Part shown: piece by piece, positions 46,810-59,695 of the stretch | Numbering within the stretch: position 1 is the first letter of the stretch | Layout of the letters: the number at the start of each line of letters is the position of its first letter | Source of the DNA: Aurifilum marmelostoma | Taxonomy: Eukaryota; Ascomycota; Sordariomycetes; Diaporthales; Cryphonectriaceae | Assembly (NCBI GenBank): GCA_027559495.1 | Contig: JAMXSV010000028.1 | Coordinates: 682,001 to 746,000 of the forward strand | Direction: 5' to 3' | DNA: 64,000 bases | The notes under the pieces: generated by a model | Seen by the model: only the letters and a program-made list of their open reading frames with translations | What the model was told of the DNA's origin: nothing | The model's database searches: none | Translations under genes and position numbers: made by a program

Positions 46810-47299
46810 ATTGATGGTCGTCCTCGGCTTCGACTTCGTTGTGGTGAACTGCACATATTTCGAATTTATTGCGTGCAAATAAGTCTATCCTTTGCTTCAA
46901 TTGGTTCATAAATTGTCCACACTTGTGTCTGCTGGAATGGGGTCAAGTCTACTAGGTCATCTTTAGCCGATCTCGAGTAATTAACCTTGGGGTGGCCGGT
47001 CCGAAGCCGGATATACAGCAATGATCCGTTGATCGGCGTTGCACCGACCGCTTATCTGCTGGACTCACCTACACGAGACATCCTTCCATCTTTTGACCTG
47101 ACTCAATTCAAGGGCAAACCGGTGGTGCTTGGTTATTCGTCTTGTCAATAGTAAATTAGGTTATGGGCATACTGCTTTGTTACAGTTGGGAACTCAACTT
47201 GGCAGAGCGCCACATGTCTACCCAGAGGAGAAAGACACAAGACAAAGGATTTAAAACACCCGAGACACACAAATCGACGCTCCTGCTAGAAGAACCTCA
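46810..47299. promoter_or_regulatory. Divergent promoter, M20 gene / D-2-hydroxyacid dehydrogenase
   Basis: 490 bases between two divergent ATGs. It contains CGG-N7-CCG at 46997-47009 within a GC-rich island, a spacing also found in the other divergent promoter of the cluster. Zn2Cys6 dimers often bind such inverted CGG triplets. That this site is used is inference. Confidence 0.4.
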
Positions 47300-48421
47300 A
47301 TGGGCGACTTCAGAGATATCAGTGAATCCGGAGGTCAGGCAGCAGGTCTGGAGAGCCGAGAATCTGTTGATACCAAGCCGACAGTCCTGCTCGTCCTCGC
47401 CAGCGTCCACGCAGACCAATCCACCCTAGCCTGGCAGCGCATCAGACAAAAGTTCAACATGATCCAATATGACTGCTCTTCCGAGGCTGAGTTCTGCGAG
47501 CGCCTTCAGCCGGGCGGCCCTTACTCCACCATCGACGCCATCATGCGAACGGGCTGGCTGAAAGCCGGTCCGTATAGCCACCACCAGCTCTTCCGAGGCG
47601 CACCTCTAGAGCATTATCCACCTACTCTCAAGTACATCGGCTGTAGCGGCCACGGGTACGACGCTGCAGACATTGAGTCCCTGACGCGCAAAGGAATTGC
47701 CTACGCCAACACACCGAACACGAATACCGAGGCGGTAGCCAACACGGCACTGCATTTAATTCTTAACACGTACCGGTACTTTACATTTTCTGAGCATTGT
47801 GCCCGCACAGACTGGAACGCGAGCAGGGAAATCGGTCCTATTGCAGTGGACCCGTGTGGGCAAGTGCTGGGTGTAGTTGGGATGGGCACCATCGGACTGG
47901 CTATCGCCCGGAAAGGCGCTGCCGCTCTAGGGATGGAGGTGCACTATCACAACCGAAGAAGGAGGCCTGACGCTGAGCAGTGCATCATCTCGCCCGACGG
48001 CACGAGGCCGAGGGCGATTTTTCATGACACGTTTGAGAGCTTGCTGCAGGTTTCGGACTGCATCTGCCTGGCATGCCCACTGACCGCGGAGACGAGGCAC
48101 TTGATATCAGCTGCTGCGCTGAGTACGATCAAGGACAGGAAAATCAGAATCGTGAACATTGCCAGGGGTGGCTTGATAAACGAGGATGATTTATTGGAAG
48201 CGATGGATAGAGGTCAGGTGGTTGGTGTCGGGTTGGATGTCCATGCGAACGAGCCGGGCATTAACTCGAAGCTGAAGGACAACTTCAGAGTCACGGTGCT
48301 CCCACACATCGGTGTCGCTTCCCAGACTAGCTGGAGGAATTTTGATGAAGTTGGCCTCAAGAACTTAGAGGAGTTTTTCTACGGTGATAAGAGTAAGGTC
48401 ACGTTAGTGAACAGCGTGTAA
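47300..48421 (+). CDS. D-isomer-specific 2-hydroxyacid dehydrogenase
   Basis: Single exon, 373 residues, ATG at 47300 in good context (TCAATGGGC). The nucleotide-binding domain shows GQVLGVVGMGTIGLAIARK with the dinucleotide-binding GxGxxG at about residues 193-198. The catalytic set of the family is present: Arg in VNIARGGLINEDDLLEAM, Glu in VHANEP and His in LPHIGVASQTSW. These enzymes interconvert 2-oxo acids and D-2-hydroxy acids with NAD(P)H; the group includes glyoxylate/hydroxypyruvate reductases and phosphoglycerate dehydrogenase. The N-terminal 28 residues are a variable extension. No peroxisomal signal ends the protein (it ends TLVNSV). In the cluster it could act on the 2-oxo acid released by the aminotransferase. 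Confidence 0.9.
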   Translation: MGDFRDISESGGQAAGLESRESVDTKPTVLLVLASVHADQSTLAWQRIRQKFNMIQYDCSSEAEFCERLQPGGPYSTIDAIMRTGWLKAGPYSHHQLFRGAPLEHYPPTLKYIGCSGHGYDAADIESLTRKGIAYANTPNTNTEAVANTALHLILNTYRYFTFSEHCARTDWNASREIGPIAVDPCGQVLGVVGMGTIGLAIARKGAAALGMEVHYHNRRRRPDAEQCIISPDGTRPRAIFHDTFESLLQVSDCICLACPLTAETRHLISAAALSTIKDRKIRIVNIARGGLINEDDLLEAMDRGQVVGVGLDVHANEPGINSKLKDNFRVTVLPHIGVASQTSWRNFDEVGLKNLEEFFYGDKSKVTLVNSV

Positions 48422-49053
48422 TTAATTGACTGGAACATATAATTGCAGTCAGGGCTCACAATCCCAACAAAACGATCAAACTCGGTTTTCTGCTTAGCAG
48501 TCAGCAACAGTAAGAGGAGAGGGAGCAAAAGCTCGTGACAACGAATAGATACCGGCGTCGGTGAAGACTTCTCGATTGGGCTGATGAATCTTAGACTGTC
48601 GTAAGCTTCTTTCCCCCCGCTCTTGCTGAATGTAGCTCTGATTTCGTGACCCAACCCCGAAATACACCTTACACCGGCTGTCAAGGGATTTGGAACATGT
48701 TTTATCTGAAACATTTGAGAAACTCGGAAAGCGTGGTTGTATGCGACTGGGACTATACGGACAGTCTCCATAGCTGTTGGGAATGCAGTCTCTCTACGGG
48801 TTATTCAGCACAGATGGTTTTCTGGTTCAAAGAACAGGTACAGAAGCATATTATGGAGAATCGAGGAATAAAGAAATTGGCATGCTTGTAGGAGGCTCGG
48901 GAGTTTCAATTCCAAAGCTCGCACTGACAAATAGGGAAGTATGCCTTCAGTAATTATCCAATGAAGAAGCAACGAGTAAGCAAGAACGTGATCATACAAG
49001 TCAAATACATGCGTTTCGTCGTGACGTTTTCTATGCGTAAAAGACTTCCAACG
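48422..49053. other. Convergent spacer inside the cluster
   Basis: 3' flanks of the dehydrogenase (+) and the transcription factor (-). No gene seen. Confidence 0.6.
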
Positions 49054-51621
49054 TTAAGAGCCAAAACCAGAGCCTTCGCCGCCCTGCTGGAGATCGACTT
49101 TGTCCCAAGCCGAAGACCACACACCGTCCTCGTCGTGGTGAAACTCAAAGTCCTGAGGGCTCCATTCCTGAACACAGTTTCCAAGAAAGTCTTGCATAAA
49201 CGGCGCATCCAGGGGTGCCGTGGCCACAGCCGTTCGCCCGGGCGACTCCACGGCGCTATCTACCCTCGATGGCGTCGAAATTCCTGTGAGAGAAAAACGT
49301 GACTGTGTTGGCGAGAGAGGGCGACTGCGGTTGACATTGGCAGCAAATGTGCCTGTAGATGTGATACACCCCTTGATAGGTTCTGTCATCAGACCTGCTT
49401 CCCCATGCAGACCACCAGACATCTTCAGATTTTCAAAGTCCTTCCGCAAGCAGGCGATCCTGTCATTGACCTCGCGGGCCGGAAGGTTGCCATCGTCCAC
49501 CATGGACTGAAGCAGAGCCGTGAACAAGGCAATCGCATCTCTGTCTTCAATGTTGGGGCGAAGGGCATCCGAGATCATGAGCACCACTGTTGCCGAGAAG
49601 GTGTAGTGTGCGTCAAAGTAGCCAAAGGTCGAGATGTTCCCGCTGATCCAGAGCTGCTCGAGTAGGTTGGCCGACGCTCTTGCTGCATAGATACATGCCT
49701 CGCTCAGGGCGATGGTCATGGGCGAGAGGGTCTTGGCTTGGATGTTCGTCGCCGGACGAAGTCGTCTGAGACTGTAGTTCAGCACGTGGAGCAGTACTGG
49801 CCTTGTTGTCAAGATGATATTCTGCAACGAAAAGAAAACCAATTCAGTCTCCCCTTTTCAAGGACCAACGTGGTTAATCCCAATGGAAGATGTTTTTGAC
49901 TGACCTGATTGAAGTGCAAGCGTAGCGATGCGACGGACCGTGAGCCATATGCTGGGAACTTGGAGTGATCCAGCCGAAGCTCGACAGGAAGCTCGGCATC
50001 CAGCTGCTTCAGATTGTTCAGAATGGTATGAACATTTCGGATGAAGGAGCCAGGAGCCTTCTGGGCCGGACAGCCGTATATCAGAGTCAGGATCGATCCT
50101 GTGATGCGGCAAAGTCTGATGTTGGCAATGAGCTGCATGGGATCGAAGAAATCCTCCTTGTCCTCTTCAGACAAGTTATCGTACGATGGGAGAGGAGCAT
50201 CAATCTCCCCATCGCTGATGATCGGATGACCCAGCTTGGAGCTGACGAGTCGGTCAAAAATGTACACAGTCCACCAAACCCGCCTGCGATTCTCAATATC
50301 TGCGGCGCTTGTACTGTGCCCATAGGTGATATTTCGGTGGAGTCCCATAGTCTGGCTCAGGCGCAGAGCCAAGCCAGCGTACACGAACGCAGTGTTCTTT
50401 CGGTTGAGCGCAAAAGAATAAAAGCACTATTTGACAAGACGAATCAGCACTTGGTCATACACTTTGGGTGAACATTGCCCTTGTCCAAAGTGGAGACTCA
50501 CCAGGACCAATAATGTCTCAATATATTCAATGCTGGGCTCCTCGTATTGCTCCTGGAACAAAGTGACAGCCTGCAAAAAGAACCTGGTTCCAGGTACCGT
50601 CTTCTCCCCATCTTCAATAGCACCAGTCTTCTTCAGCCAAAGTTCGCCGAGCGCCAGCAAGGCAAAGAACCGGCACAGGGACAGTGGGCTCGTCTGGCCA
50701 GGGCTGTCATCATACAGAAGATCCAGTTTGTCCAAGTAGGACTTCCTTCGGATCAGATGGTAGTCTGCGCCAATAAATCTCATCACAACCTGGATCAGCG
50801 TGTTTGCGTATGCTCGGCTTGGCATGATACACGGCTCTTGAATACGACGGCTCAAGGTTGGATGCTTGTATACGGGCACAGGATACGGTGTCGCCTGGCC
50901 CGGATTAGCCTGAGAGCCGCGTACACATGTCCCAAGTCGAGTTGCGAAGGCTGTGCAGGCTGCACCACCAACATACACCGCGCCCAGGGACACATTGATG
51001 TCATGAGCCAGAACACGCTGCTCGAGAAGTGGGTTGGACGTCTCTGCATCAGCTGCATCTTCAGCGCTGATGTCGTTCGCAGAAGTCTCTCCAAGAGCTG
51101 TAGAGGAGCTATTCGCCATGCCTTCTAGAGAAGACATGTCGACATCTGCAACCGTCCTAGGCGAGGAGCCTGACGCCGTTGCGGTCACACTCTTGACGTT
51201 TCTGAGCTCAGCATTGTCGGCCTGAAGCTTTTGGATGTAACTACATTATCGCAATGATCCTGTCAGCCTCCCCTGCTGAGCAATCATCAGGGAAGAGGTA
51301 AGGAATTATCAATTGATACCTTTCCAGGACAATGATTTTCCTGGCTCGGACTGGAAAAGTGCACTCAGCACCTCTACCAGATCTGACGCAACTTCGGCAG
51401 GGCTGCTCGCCCGTGCACTTTGTCTTCTGTGTATGACATCGGCTGTAGCTCTCCTGTCAGCAAATCGCATCACTTGGCAGGCCATTAATGATTCCCATCC
51501 TTTCGAAATGTAAATGGTGGAGCCATTGGCCATAAGCTAACCTGCACGCTGCGAATATTCGCTTTCCCCGTCTGGCCGGACTGGCGGCAGTGGGCGCCGG
51601 GCTGCTCGCAGATAGAGACAT
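49054..51621 (-). CDS. Zn2Cys6 transcription factor, likely cluster regulator
   Basis: Five exons: 51621-51542, 51442-51320, 51240-50502, 50426-49905 and 49821-49054; 743 residues. The zinc cluster is split by the first intron: C26-x2-C29-x6-C36-x5-C42-x2-C45-x8-C54, with the join restoring AACSRCHTQKTKC. This spacing decided the acceptor (GCTACAG at 51443). A short coiled coil follows (VLESYIQKLQADNAELRNV). The fungal-specific regulatory domain runs through YANTLIQVVMRFIGADYHLI to ENRRRVWWTVYIFDRLVSSK, whose RRxxWW is typical. The Ser/Pro-rich C-terminus ends in an acidic segment (DFEFHHDEDGVW) that could activate transcription. Its position between the M20/dehydrogenase pair and the transporter/oxoprolinase pair makes it the candidate pathway-specific activator. 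Confidence 0.88.
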
Positions 51622-52255
51622 GATGATCGATGATGACCTCGGGTGTGGTTTGGTCGGTAAAAAGAGATGAGCCGGAGGCTGGTCGGATAAGCAGTGGAGG
51701 ATGCCGACTGAACAGATGATATACCGTAATAATCCACAGAGTAGACGTTTTAGTGGTTCGTGTCTGGAAGTTCGGAACAATGTGGGTCATGAGGAGAAAG
51801 ATAACGCCAGCAAGTCTGCCGGTTCGGGATCCGGCCCTTGGCTGTGCGTTCAACGGAGGATCAGATGATAGATAGAGAGACCGTAGGTATTGTCAAGCAC
51901 TCAACCACATCGTGCGATGAGACCAGATGGGTCAGAAGCTATGACTAGGTCTCATAATTACTGCATTTGTCGAAGCTTGAGTAGGGACCATGTAATTTAG
52001 ATACTGTACTAATAATCCACCACCAAAATTAGAGGTCAGTCAGTAAGCCACCCAACAATTAGTGTAAGTTGTTTGGCCGAACGGGAAAAGCAAATAAAAA
52101 CAAGAGGTAATTAGTTACTGTAATCATTGATTCACATGTCTTTCTCACGCAGTGTAATCAAAAAAGAATAAAATTTAATTTAAATAGTAAGAGAAGGGGA
52201 AGAGAAGTAGCCAGCCTTGCACCCCACTGGTCCTCGAGACGATGTCCTCCTTTAT
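51622..52255. other. Upstream of the transcription factor
   Basis: Spacer between the start of the factor and the end of the transporter gene. It contains CGG-N8-CCG at 51820-51833. The part from 51960 to 52200 is A/T-rich. No gene seen. Confidence 0.5.
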
Positions 52256-54035
52256 TTATGAGCTGTATCTGAAGTAGACATCCTTGTCACCCAGTTCAGG
52301 CTGGAAGGGCAAGGGTGTTCCGGCCTGTTCAGCAGCAGCAATCTTGGCCGCGCGCCGTTTGTTAACCAGCCGCATGCCGGTCATGAGAGACGCCACCATA
52401 GCCAGGGCCACGACGGCAAGACCCATTGCTATTGACAGGCCCTTGATATATCTTGGGCTGTCTCCTGTGACAAATATCTGGCCCACGGCGACACCTGCGG
52501 TGTTGCCTAGTGTCAGGGTGGCTCCCACCATAGTGGACCGCTTGAAGTGACGGGCTACGTTATCGCTGAGCCACATGAGGCTCATGCCTGTTGTGGGATA
52601 AATGCCCATGACGGCGACTGAATATCCATGGTCAGTCGAAATTGAATTGAGAGCAAAAGAAATTAGAGGGGTTGTAGAAGGTAGGGAACCTAGAACTCAC
52701 TGAAGCAGGCAAAGTAGCGAACAGCAAGACTGTCGACAGAGATGAGAATTGCATATCCGACGATCAAACAGATCAAGGGTCCTCCGATCCAGTAACCACG
52801 ATTCTGCAGTCTGTCAGACATATACGCCGTGAAAGCGAAAGTCAAAAGGCCCCAGAAGTAGATCGGCACAGTCAACAAATTGGCCTGAACAGACGTATAG
52901 CCCAAGCCCTTGATGATGGCAGGCAAGAATGTGGTGAAACCATAGAGAGAAATGTCAACCGAAAATTGAAACGTAAAACTATATGTAGGTTAGCATCTCT
53001 ACCATACAAATACGATGAACTGACTTGGTCAAAACTCACAAGGCAAAGAACTTGGGATCGGTCAACGCAAGCCGCACGTCTTTCCAGGTAAAGACATCGT
53101 CGACGACACCCCAGTGAGGGTCGAGCTGATAACGCAGCTTCATCATCTCCTTCTCCTCGTCGTCCAAGAACCACGCCGTCGTAGGAGACCGAGGAAAGAG
53201 AAAGAAAAACACAGGACAGACGATGATGGTCAAACAGCCCTCGACGATAAACAAAGCCCGCCACGACGTGAATAACCCATTAGTGTGAATCTGGGTCAGG
53301 CCATATGCAAAGATCCCGCCAAACGCACTGGCTAGCGCACTGAAGGCGAAGATGACGGAAGATCGCTTGCCACGCTCAGACTTTTTGTATGTCATTCCAA
53401 GAAAGACATTGATGCACGGGATGAGACCGGCCTCGAAGAAGCCAGTGAGAAGTCGGCATGCGTATAGTCCCTGCCAGTTTTGGATAAAGCCTGTGCAGAG
53501 GCAGACTATGCCCCAGCAGAAACAACACGTGGTGAGCAGGTACCTTGGCCCGATAATCTTGAGCAAGACTGCGACAGGAGTCTCGAAGGGGACATAGGTG
53601 GCGTAGAGCAGGGTCACAGCAGTTCCGTATTGGTTTCCGACGAGGCCGAGGTCTTCAGGGAGGCCTGCGATGTTTGCATTGCCGATGTTACTCCTATAAA
53701 AGGGACAGAACTCTCTCATTAAATTCTTTCTCCTTCCTGACTTCTTTTCTCAGTATTGTATATCTGGATGGAAAAACTAACCGGTCGAGATTCGCCAACA
53801 TGTAGAGTATGCCTAGAAGACCGACTGCCCAGATCTTCAGTCAATATGGGTCAGCAACGGTCTGGGCCGTTTTCAACGTTACTGAAATGTGTAGGGCGCT
53901 TCTCACGTCGAATTTCCGCATCATCTTAGCCTCCTTGACCGGGTCAATATATGACATGGTTTGACCATCGTTCTCAGCATCGCTGCTCAAGACTGTAGTC
54001 GAGGCTGGCTCAATCTTCTGATCCATGGCATCCAT
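52256..54035 (-). CDS. MFS transporter, Dal5-like anion:cation symporter
   Basis: Five exons: 54035-53907, 53834-53782, 53693-53040, 52978-52701 and 52617-52256; 491 residues. The join gives GILYMLANLDRSNIGNANIAG, the signature of the allantoate/nicotinate (ACS) permease group. About 12 membrane segments can be read, for example YLLTTCCFCWGIVCLCTGF, SVIFAFSALASAFGGIFAYG, LTIIVCPVFFFLF and IGGPLICLIVGYAILISV. Family members carry small organic anions such as allantoate, nicotinate, pantothenate, cysteine or dipeptides with protons across the plasma membrane. Its start faces that of the 5-oxoprolinase gene, with 864 bases between them, which suggests co-regulation and a substrate that the cluster enzymes use. 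Confidence 0.9.
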
Positions 54036-54899
54036 TTCTATGGACTGCTGTAGAGATGTGGTGCACCTTTTTTGAGTGTATGCGTCCCCGTCGGCAACCG
54101 AAAGAGAGCACAGCTTCTCGTAGGCAATGTTATAAACAGGATACAGACAGTCCTAATAGACGAGAGTTGCGACAAGATACGAGCGACTTAAGAAGCCTGA
54201 TTGGGGATGTTGATGGCGTCCAGATCAGCTACAAAGGCTTTGATCAGGAATTATTCCTGACGATACGACTACTGTGTCTACTTTTGCCTGGATCATGCTA
54301 CGAGTTGTGGGCCAGTGCATATTGTCTGCGATGGCCGTTATCGTTTTGCCTTCTACGCTATGACTCTCTCTCACCGAGCTTATCAACTTTCATACTTATT
54401 AGGTTCTTCAAAAGATCCTATCAGAGACATGAGGATGATATACTGATCAGATAATGACGATTGGCTGGCAAACATGATCGGCCGACCGTAGCCGCGATAG
54501 ATCGGTATTTTGTGGCACGATGCCGGGCAGCATATCAAACATCCACAGCTCTCCTTGGCCGGCATGCCGTATAATGTACGCAGGCACCTGAGAACATCGG
54601 CCAGTGCCCGAGCGTCTCGTTGAATGACATGGGCAGATTGGGTTGCCAAAGGCGACGGACGCATTGCCGGAGTTTATTGAAGTAAGTTGGAGAATAAATG
54701 GCTTTCAGATAATTCACAGAATCTACGGTATAATAGTGAAATTGATGGCAAAGGATCGACTCTAGAAATGAAGTACTCTGATAGTACCAGTCCCACTTCG
54801 CATACACGTTGTCATGTGCCTCCAACTAAGCTCTTTCTTTGAACAATAATCCAACGACTTGATCGAGACCTTCTCCGTTCCCCTGTATCTTATTTCGCC
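54036..54899. promoter_or_regulatory. Divergent promoter, MFS transporter / 5-oxoprolinase
   Basis: 864 bases between divergent ATGs. Three CGG/CCG inverted triplets occur between 54479 and 54610: CGG-N4-CCG at 54479-54488, CGG-N4-CCG at 54560-54569, and CGG-N7-CCG at 54598-54610. The last spacing is also present at 46997-47009. They are candidate sites for the cluster's Zn2Cys6 factor. No binding is shown. Confidence 0.4.
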
Positions 54900-57800
54900 A
54901 TGCCATCCATTGCTGAGGAAGGTATCAGGATAGCCATCGACAGAGGTGGCACATTCTGTGACTTGTACGTTTGCCCATTTCATTTTTGATGACGTTTCCG
55001 ACTTGACTTTTGCTGACTCTCGATTAGTTGGGCACATATTCCCGGCCAAAAGGATGACCTCGTTTTCAAGCTACTGTCCGTTTGCCCCGACGAGTACGCC
55101 GATGCCCCCGCAGAAGGCATCCGGCGGATTCTCGAAAAGGCCACAGGCAAGCCAATCTCCAGAGGCGAATTGCTGGACCTAGCGCCAGTCGAGAGCATAC
55201 GCATGGGAACCACAGTCGCCACCAACGCTCTTCTAGAACGAAAAGGCGAGAGGACAGCCCTCTTGATCACAAAGGGTTTCCGCGACCTGTTGATCATCGG
55301 CAACCAGGCTCGGCCGAGAATCTTTGACTTGGCCGTGAAGAAGCTCGGAACCTTGTACGAAAATGTCATCGAGGTAGACGAGCGCGTTACGGTAGAAGGC
55401 TTCTCAGAAGACCCAGAACCGCTACCAATCGATGTGGAGAGCGATGCGGACCTGGTCACAGGTAGGACGGGCGAGCCTCTGCGCATATTAAAACGACCCG
55501 ACCTCGAAGCCATCCGTCAAGATCTCCAAGGTCTGTGGAACGGCGGATTCCGAAGCCTGGCAGTGGCGCTGATGCACTCCTACGCCTATCCAGACCATGA
55601 AATTGCCATAGGGGAGATGGCGCGTGGGATGGGCTTCAAGGTCTCGCTCTCCTCGCAGCTACAGAGCATGATCAAGCTGGTACCCCGCGCCCAGTCGGCA
55701 GTGGCGGACGCCTACCTCTCTCCCATCACCGAAAGCTACCTTGAAGGGTTTCGCAGGAGTTTTAAGGGCGAGCTGCGAGACCAGGCATCAGCCAATAAGC
55801 TACTTCTATGCCAGAGCCATGGCGGACTGGTCAGATATACCGAGTTTACAGGTCTGCGGGCCATTCTTTCTGGCCCCGCTGGTGGCGTTATCGGTTATGC
55901 GCGGACCTGTTATGACGCCGAGGAAGGCACTCCACTACTAGGCTTCGACATGGGCGGAACGAGTACTGATGTTTCGCGGTACGGAGGCACCTTCGAGCAT
56001 GTTTTCGAGTGTACGACCGCCGAAGTCCAAATTCAGACGCCTCAGCTCGACGTCAACACCGTGGCTGCAGGAGGCGGCTCCATCCTGTTCTGGAGCAACG
56101 GCCTGTTCAAAGTCGGGCCTCAGTCCGCAGGCGCATATCCTGGACCGGTCTGTTATGGAAACGGCGGGCCATTGACCATCACAGATGCCAACTGCTTTCT
56201 GGGGAGAGTGCTGCCAGACTATTTCCCCAGAAAACTGCATCTCGACAAGGTTCAGGAAGAATTTGCCAAGCTGACACAGTTGGTCAACGCCGAGAAGGAC
56301 GGCGATGATCAGCTCACCGCGGAGCAAGTCGCTATGGGCTTCCTCGAGGTGGCCAATGCGACCATGGCGAGGCCAATCAGGACGCTGAGCGAGGGAAGAG
56401 GCTTCGATACCGCAGCTCACAATCTTGCCTGCTTTGGCGGTGCCGGTGGCCAGCACGCTGTGGCCATCGCTAGAGATCTGGGCATCAAACGAGTTCTGAT
56501 CCACAGACTGTCTAGCATCTTGTCGGCCTACGGCATGGCTTTGGCTGACATCGTGGTAGAGAACCAAGAGCCTGAGGCGGCAGTCTTCGGCCCCGAGTCC
56601 AAGGGAAGGATAGCAGACCGCTTCGCTTCCATGGCTGAGAAGGCCACCTCGGAGTTAAGCTCTCAGGGCATTCCAACGCAGAGGGTGATGCACGAATACT
56701 TTCTTAACATGAGATACAGGGGCAGCGACACGGCACTCATGATCCAGAAACCCGAAGACGGAAATTTCTCTCAGGCCTTCAGCGACCGCCACCACCGTGA
56801 GTTCGGATTTGGTCAGCCTGATAGGGACATCTTGGTAGACGACATCCGTGTGAGGAGCATCGGCAAGGCCGTGGGGATGCCAGTATCTAACCTGTATAGA
56901 GATCTCGAGGGGGCTGACGGCTTCGCCGTGCTGGATACGAGCTCCGCCAAGGCCATCAAGAAGGTTTACTTTGGAAAGACAGGGTGGACCGACACGGCGA
57001 TTTTTCACATCGCCAGTGTTCCCAAGAAAGTCAAGATCAAGGGCCCCGCGGTAGCAATCGATGCAACGCAGACTATCATCATCGAAGAAGATAGCGTGGC
57101 CATTGTGCTTGATGACCATATTGTCCTTGATATTACTGCCTCGAATCAAAAGACGATTGCCATCAACGAAGTCGACCCGGTACAATTGTCCGTCTTCGGC
57201 CACAGATTCATGTCAATCGCAGAGCAGGTAAGTCAGATTAGAGGACCAAGTTTTGAACACGAGAAAACCCCATGCTGAAACATCTTGGACGTGCAGATGG
57301 GAAGAACTCTACAAAAGACGTCCATTTCCACCAACATCAAGGAACGTCTTGACTACTCTTGTGCCATCTTCTCCCAATCTGGGGGTCTTGTTGCCAATGC
57401 TCCTCACATCCCAGGCCACTTGGGTTCCATGAGCACAGCAATCAGGTACCAGGCAGAGAAGTACGGCCCCACAGGCCTCAAACCAGGTGATGTGGTTCTG
57501 TCGAACCACCCTTGTTCAGGAGGAACGCATCTGCCAGACTTGACAGTCACAACACCTGTCTTTGACGATAATGATAAACCGACACAGATTTTATTCTTTG
57601 TTGCAAACAGAGGTGAGTTGGGTCTATGTTGAAGACTCGGCTCTGGGTTCATGGTTAGGAATCTAAAAGGAATAAACAGGCCATCACGCAGATATTGGCG
57701 GTATCCTGGCCGGGTCCATGCCCCCAAGTTCGACGGAGCTCTGGCAAGAAGGTGCTGCCGTCGAGTCATTCAAGATGGTTAAACAGGGTGTGTTTGACGA

Positions 57801-59209
57801 AGAAGGTCTCATTGATGAGCTCTTTGTGAAACCCGGCAAATACCCTGGCTGCAGCGGTACCAGGACGCTCAAGGACAACATTGCGGATCTGAAAGCGGCT
57901 GTGGCAGCTAACAACCGAGGGATTTACCTGATACAGGCCCTTGTGAAGGAATACTCTTGGCCAGTCGTCAGGTTCTACATGGAGGCGATCCAGAAGAACG
58001 CCGAGGATGCAGTTCGTACGCTCTTGAAAGGGTTCAGTGAACGGTTCAGAGGGCATCCCTTGAAGGCGGTCGACTACATGGATGACGGGACACCTCTGGC
58101 CCTAAAGGTTACCATTGACGGCGAGAGTGGATCTGCAAAGTTCGACTTTACTGGTACTGGTCCCGAGGCTTTCAACAACTTGGTAAGCTGTTCCTTTTAT
58201 TCTGGCCCCATTCTGAATAACCCTACCTCTACAAGATATATAGACACCTGGATTTGGGGTTTGATTTTGCTTGCAAGGATGGACTCAGCGACTGATCACT
58301 CGTCACCGCATACAGAATACACCTTCCGCGGTGATGTACTCAGGCATCATCTACTGCCTCCGCTGCATGATATCCTCCGAAATCCCCCTCAACCAAGGAT
58401 GTCTATCTCCGATAGAGGTATACTGTCCACCAAACACGTTGCTTTCCCCATCACTCAAAGCCGCAACTGTCGGCTCCAACGTGGAAACCTCGCAGCGTAT
58501 CGTGGACCTCATTTTCAAGGCTTTCCGTGCCTGTGCTGCTAGCCAAGGTACCTGCAACAACTTGACATTCGGATACGGTGGCACCGATCCGGATACTGGT
58601 AACATCACAAAAGGCTTCGGATATTACGAGACAATTGCCGGCGGTGCCGGTGCGGGCCCGACGTGGGATGGACAGAGTGGCGTGCACACAAACGTCACAA
58701 ATACCAGAATCACAGATCCAGAGACCTTTGAGAAGAGATACCCAGTAATTCTCAGGGAATTCTCCATCAGGAAAGGATCCGGTGGTGCTGGCTTTCACAG
58801 AGGTGGAGATGGCTGTGTACGGGATATCGAGTTGACTCGACCCATGCAAGTCAGCATTTTGTCAGAGCGGAGGGTGATACCGCCGTACGGTATGGCTGGT
58901 GGGTGTGAGGGAAGCAGAGGTGTGAACATATGGGTTCGAAAGGACCCCGAAGATGCCTCAGAGAGAAGGATAAGCCTTGGGCCACGGGCTACCACCATGA
59001 TGGGTAAAGGTGATAGAATCATCATCCAGACGCCGGGTGGAGGTGGCTATGGAAAAGACCCCAATGCTGAGGAGGACTTTGTGCCACCTGAGGAGTTACT
59101 ATTCCGGGAACTCTCCAAGAAGGCTACAAATGGTGCTTCTAACGGGACATCAGCCTTCAGAGCAAACGGCAGTGTTGCAGAGCGAGAGGCAATGGGCTCG
59201 TCAAACTAG
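54900..59209 (+). CDS. ATP-dependent 5-oxoprolinase (HyuA-HyuB fusion)
   Basis: Five exons: 54900-54964, 55028-57227, 57297-57612, 57680-58182 and 58316-59209; 1325 residues, the full size of eukaryotic oxoprolinases. The HyuA half begins IRIAIDRGGTFCDFWAHIPG and carries the actin-like ATPase motifs GFDMGGTSTDVSRYGG and NLACFGGAGGQHAVAIARDL. The HyuB half begins after AEQMGRTLQKTSISTNIKER and has LSNHPCSGGTHLPDLTVTTP, GHHADIGGILAGSMPPSSTE and a Gly-rich end (IIIQTPGGGGYG). The enzyme hydrolyses 5-oxo-L-proline to L-glutamate with ATP. The closely related hydantoinases open cyclic ureides, so a related cyclic amide remains possible. An AlphaFold-type comparison of the active site would be needed to separate them. 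Divergent from the MFS gene. Confidence 0.92.
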
Positions 59210-59695
59210 GCCAGTGCAGATGTGCCGAACGTCGAATATTCAATATATATCACCAAATTCTATCGTTTAGCATATGATTAGGTCTTTCTTGTTTTACTGG
59301 ATAAAGACTTTAACAAGTGATTAAGTATAAAATGTGCGCAGACGTCTACCACACCCCATACGAGTCTGTCACCTTTGAACAATGGATGCAGTCAGGATAA
59401 TATTGAGAAATCCAAGATAAGCATCAGAACTATGTATTCGGCACTATGCCGATCACAAGTCTACATACAAGACTGTCACGTCCCGGCATTCATACCGGCT
59501 CGAAACTATGCGGCCGGCTAGGTATTGCCTGAACCGAGACCGGTTCGATACTTGCCCGTCAAGCTTATAACAGACCCCTCCATGAAGTCGTCTGAATGCC
59601 TAGGTAGTAGTCAGTGGGAGTACAAATGATCCTGTTCCGTCTGGATGATTTCTTTTGTGAATTTTTGAATATCTTTGTTATTGAAAGACAATAAG
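59210..59695. promoter_or_regulatory. Promoter region of the aminotransferase gene
   Basis: 486 bases between oxoprolinase stop and aminotransferase start. It contains CGG-N8-CCG at 59484-59497 and a direct CGGCCG at 59511-59516. Candidate sites for a Zn2Cys6 factor; inference only. Confidence 0.35.
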
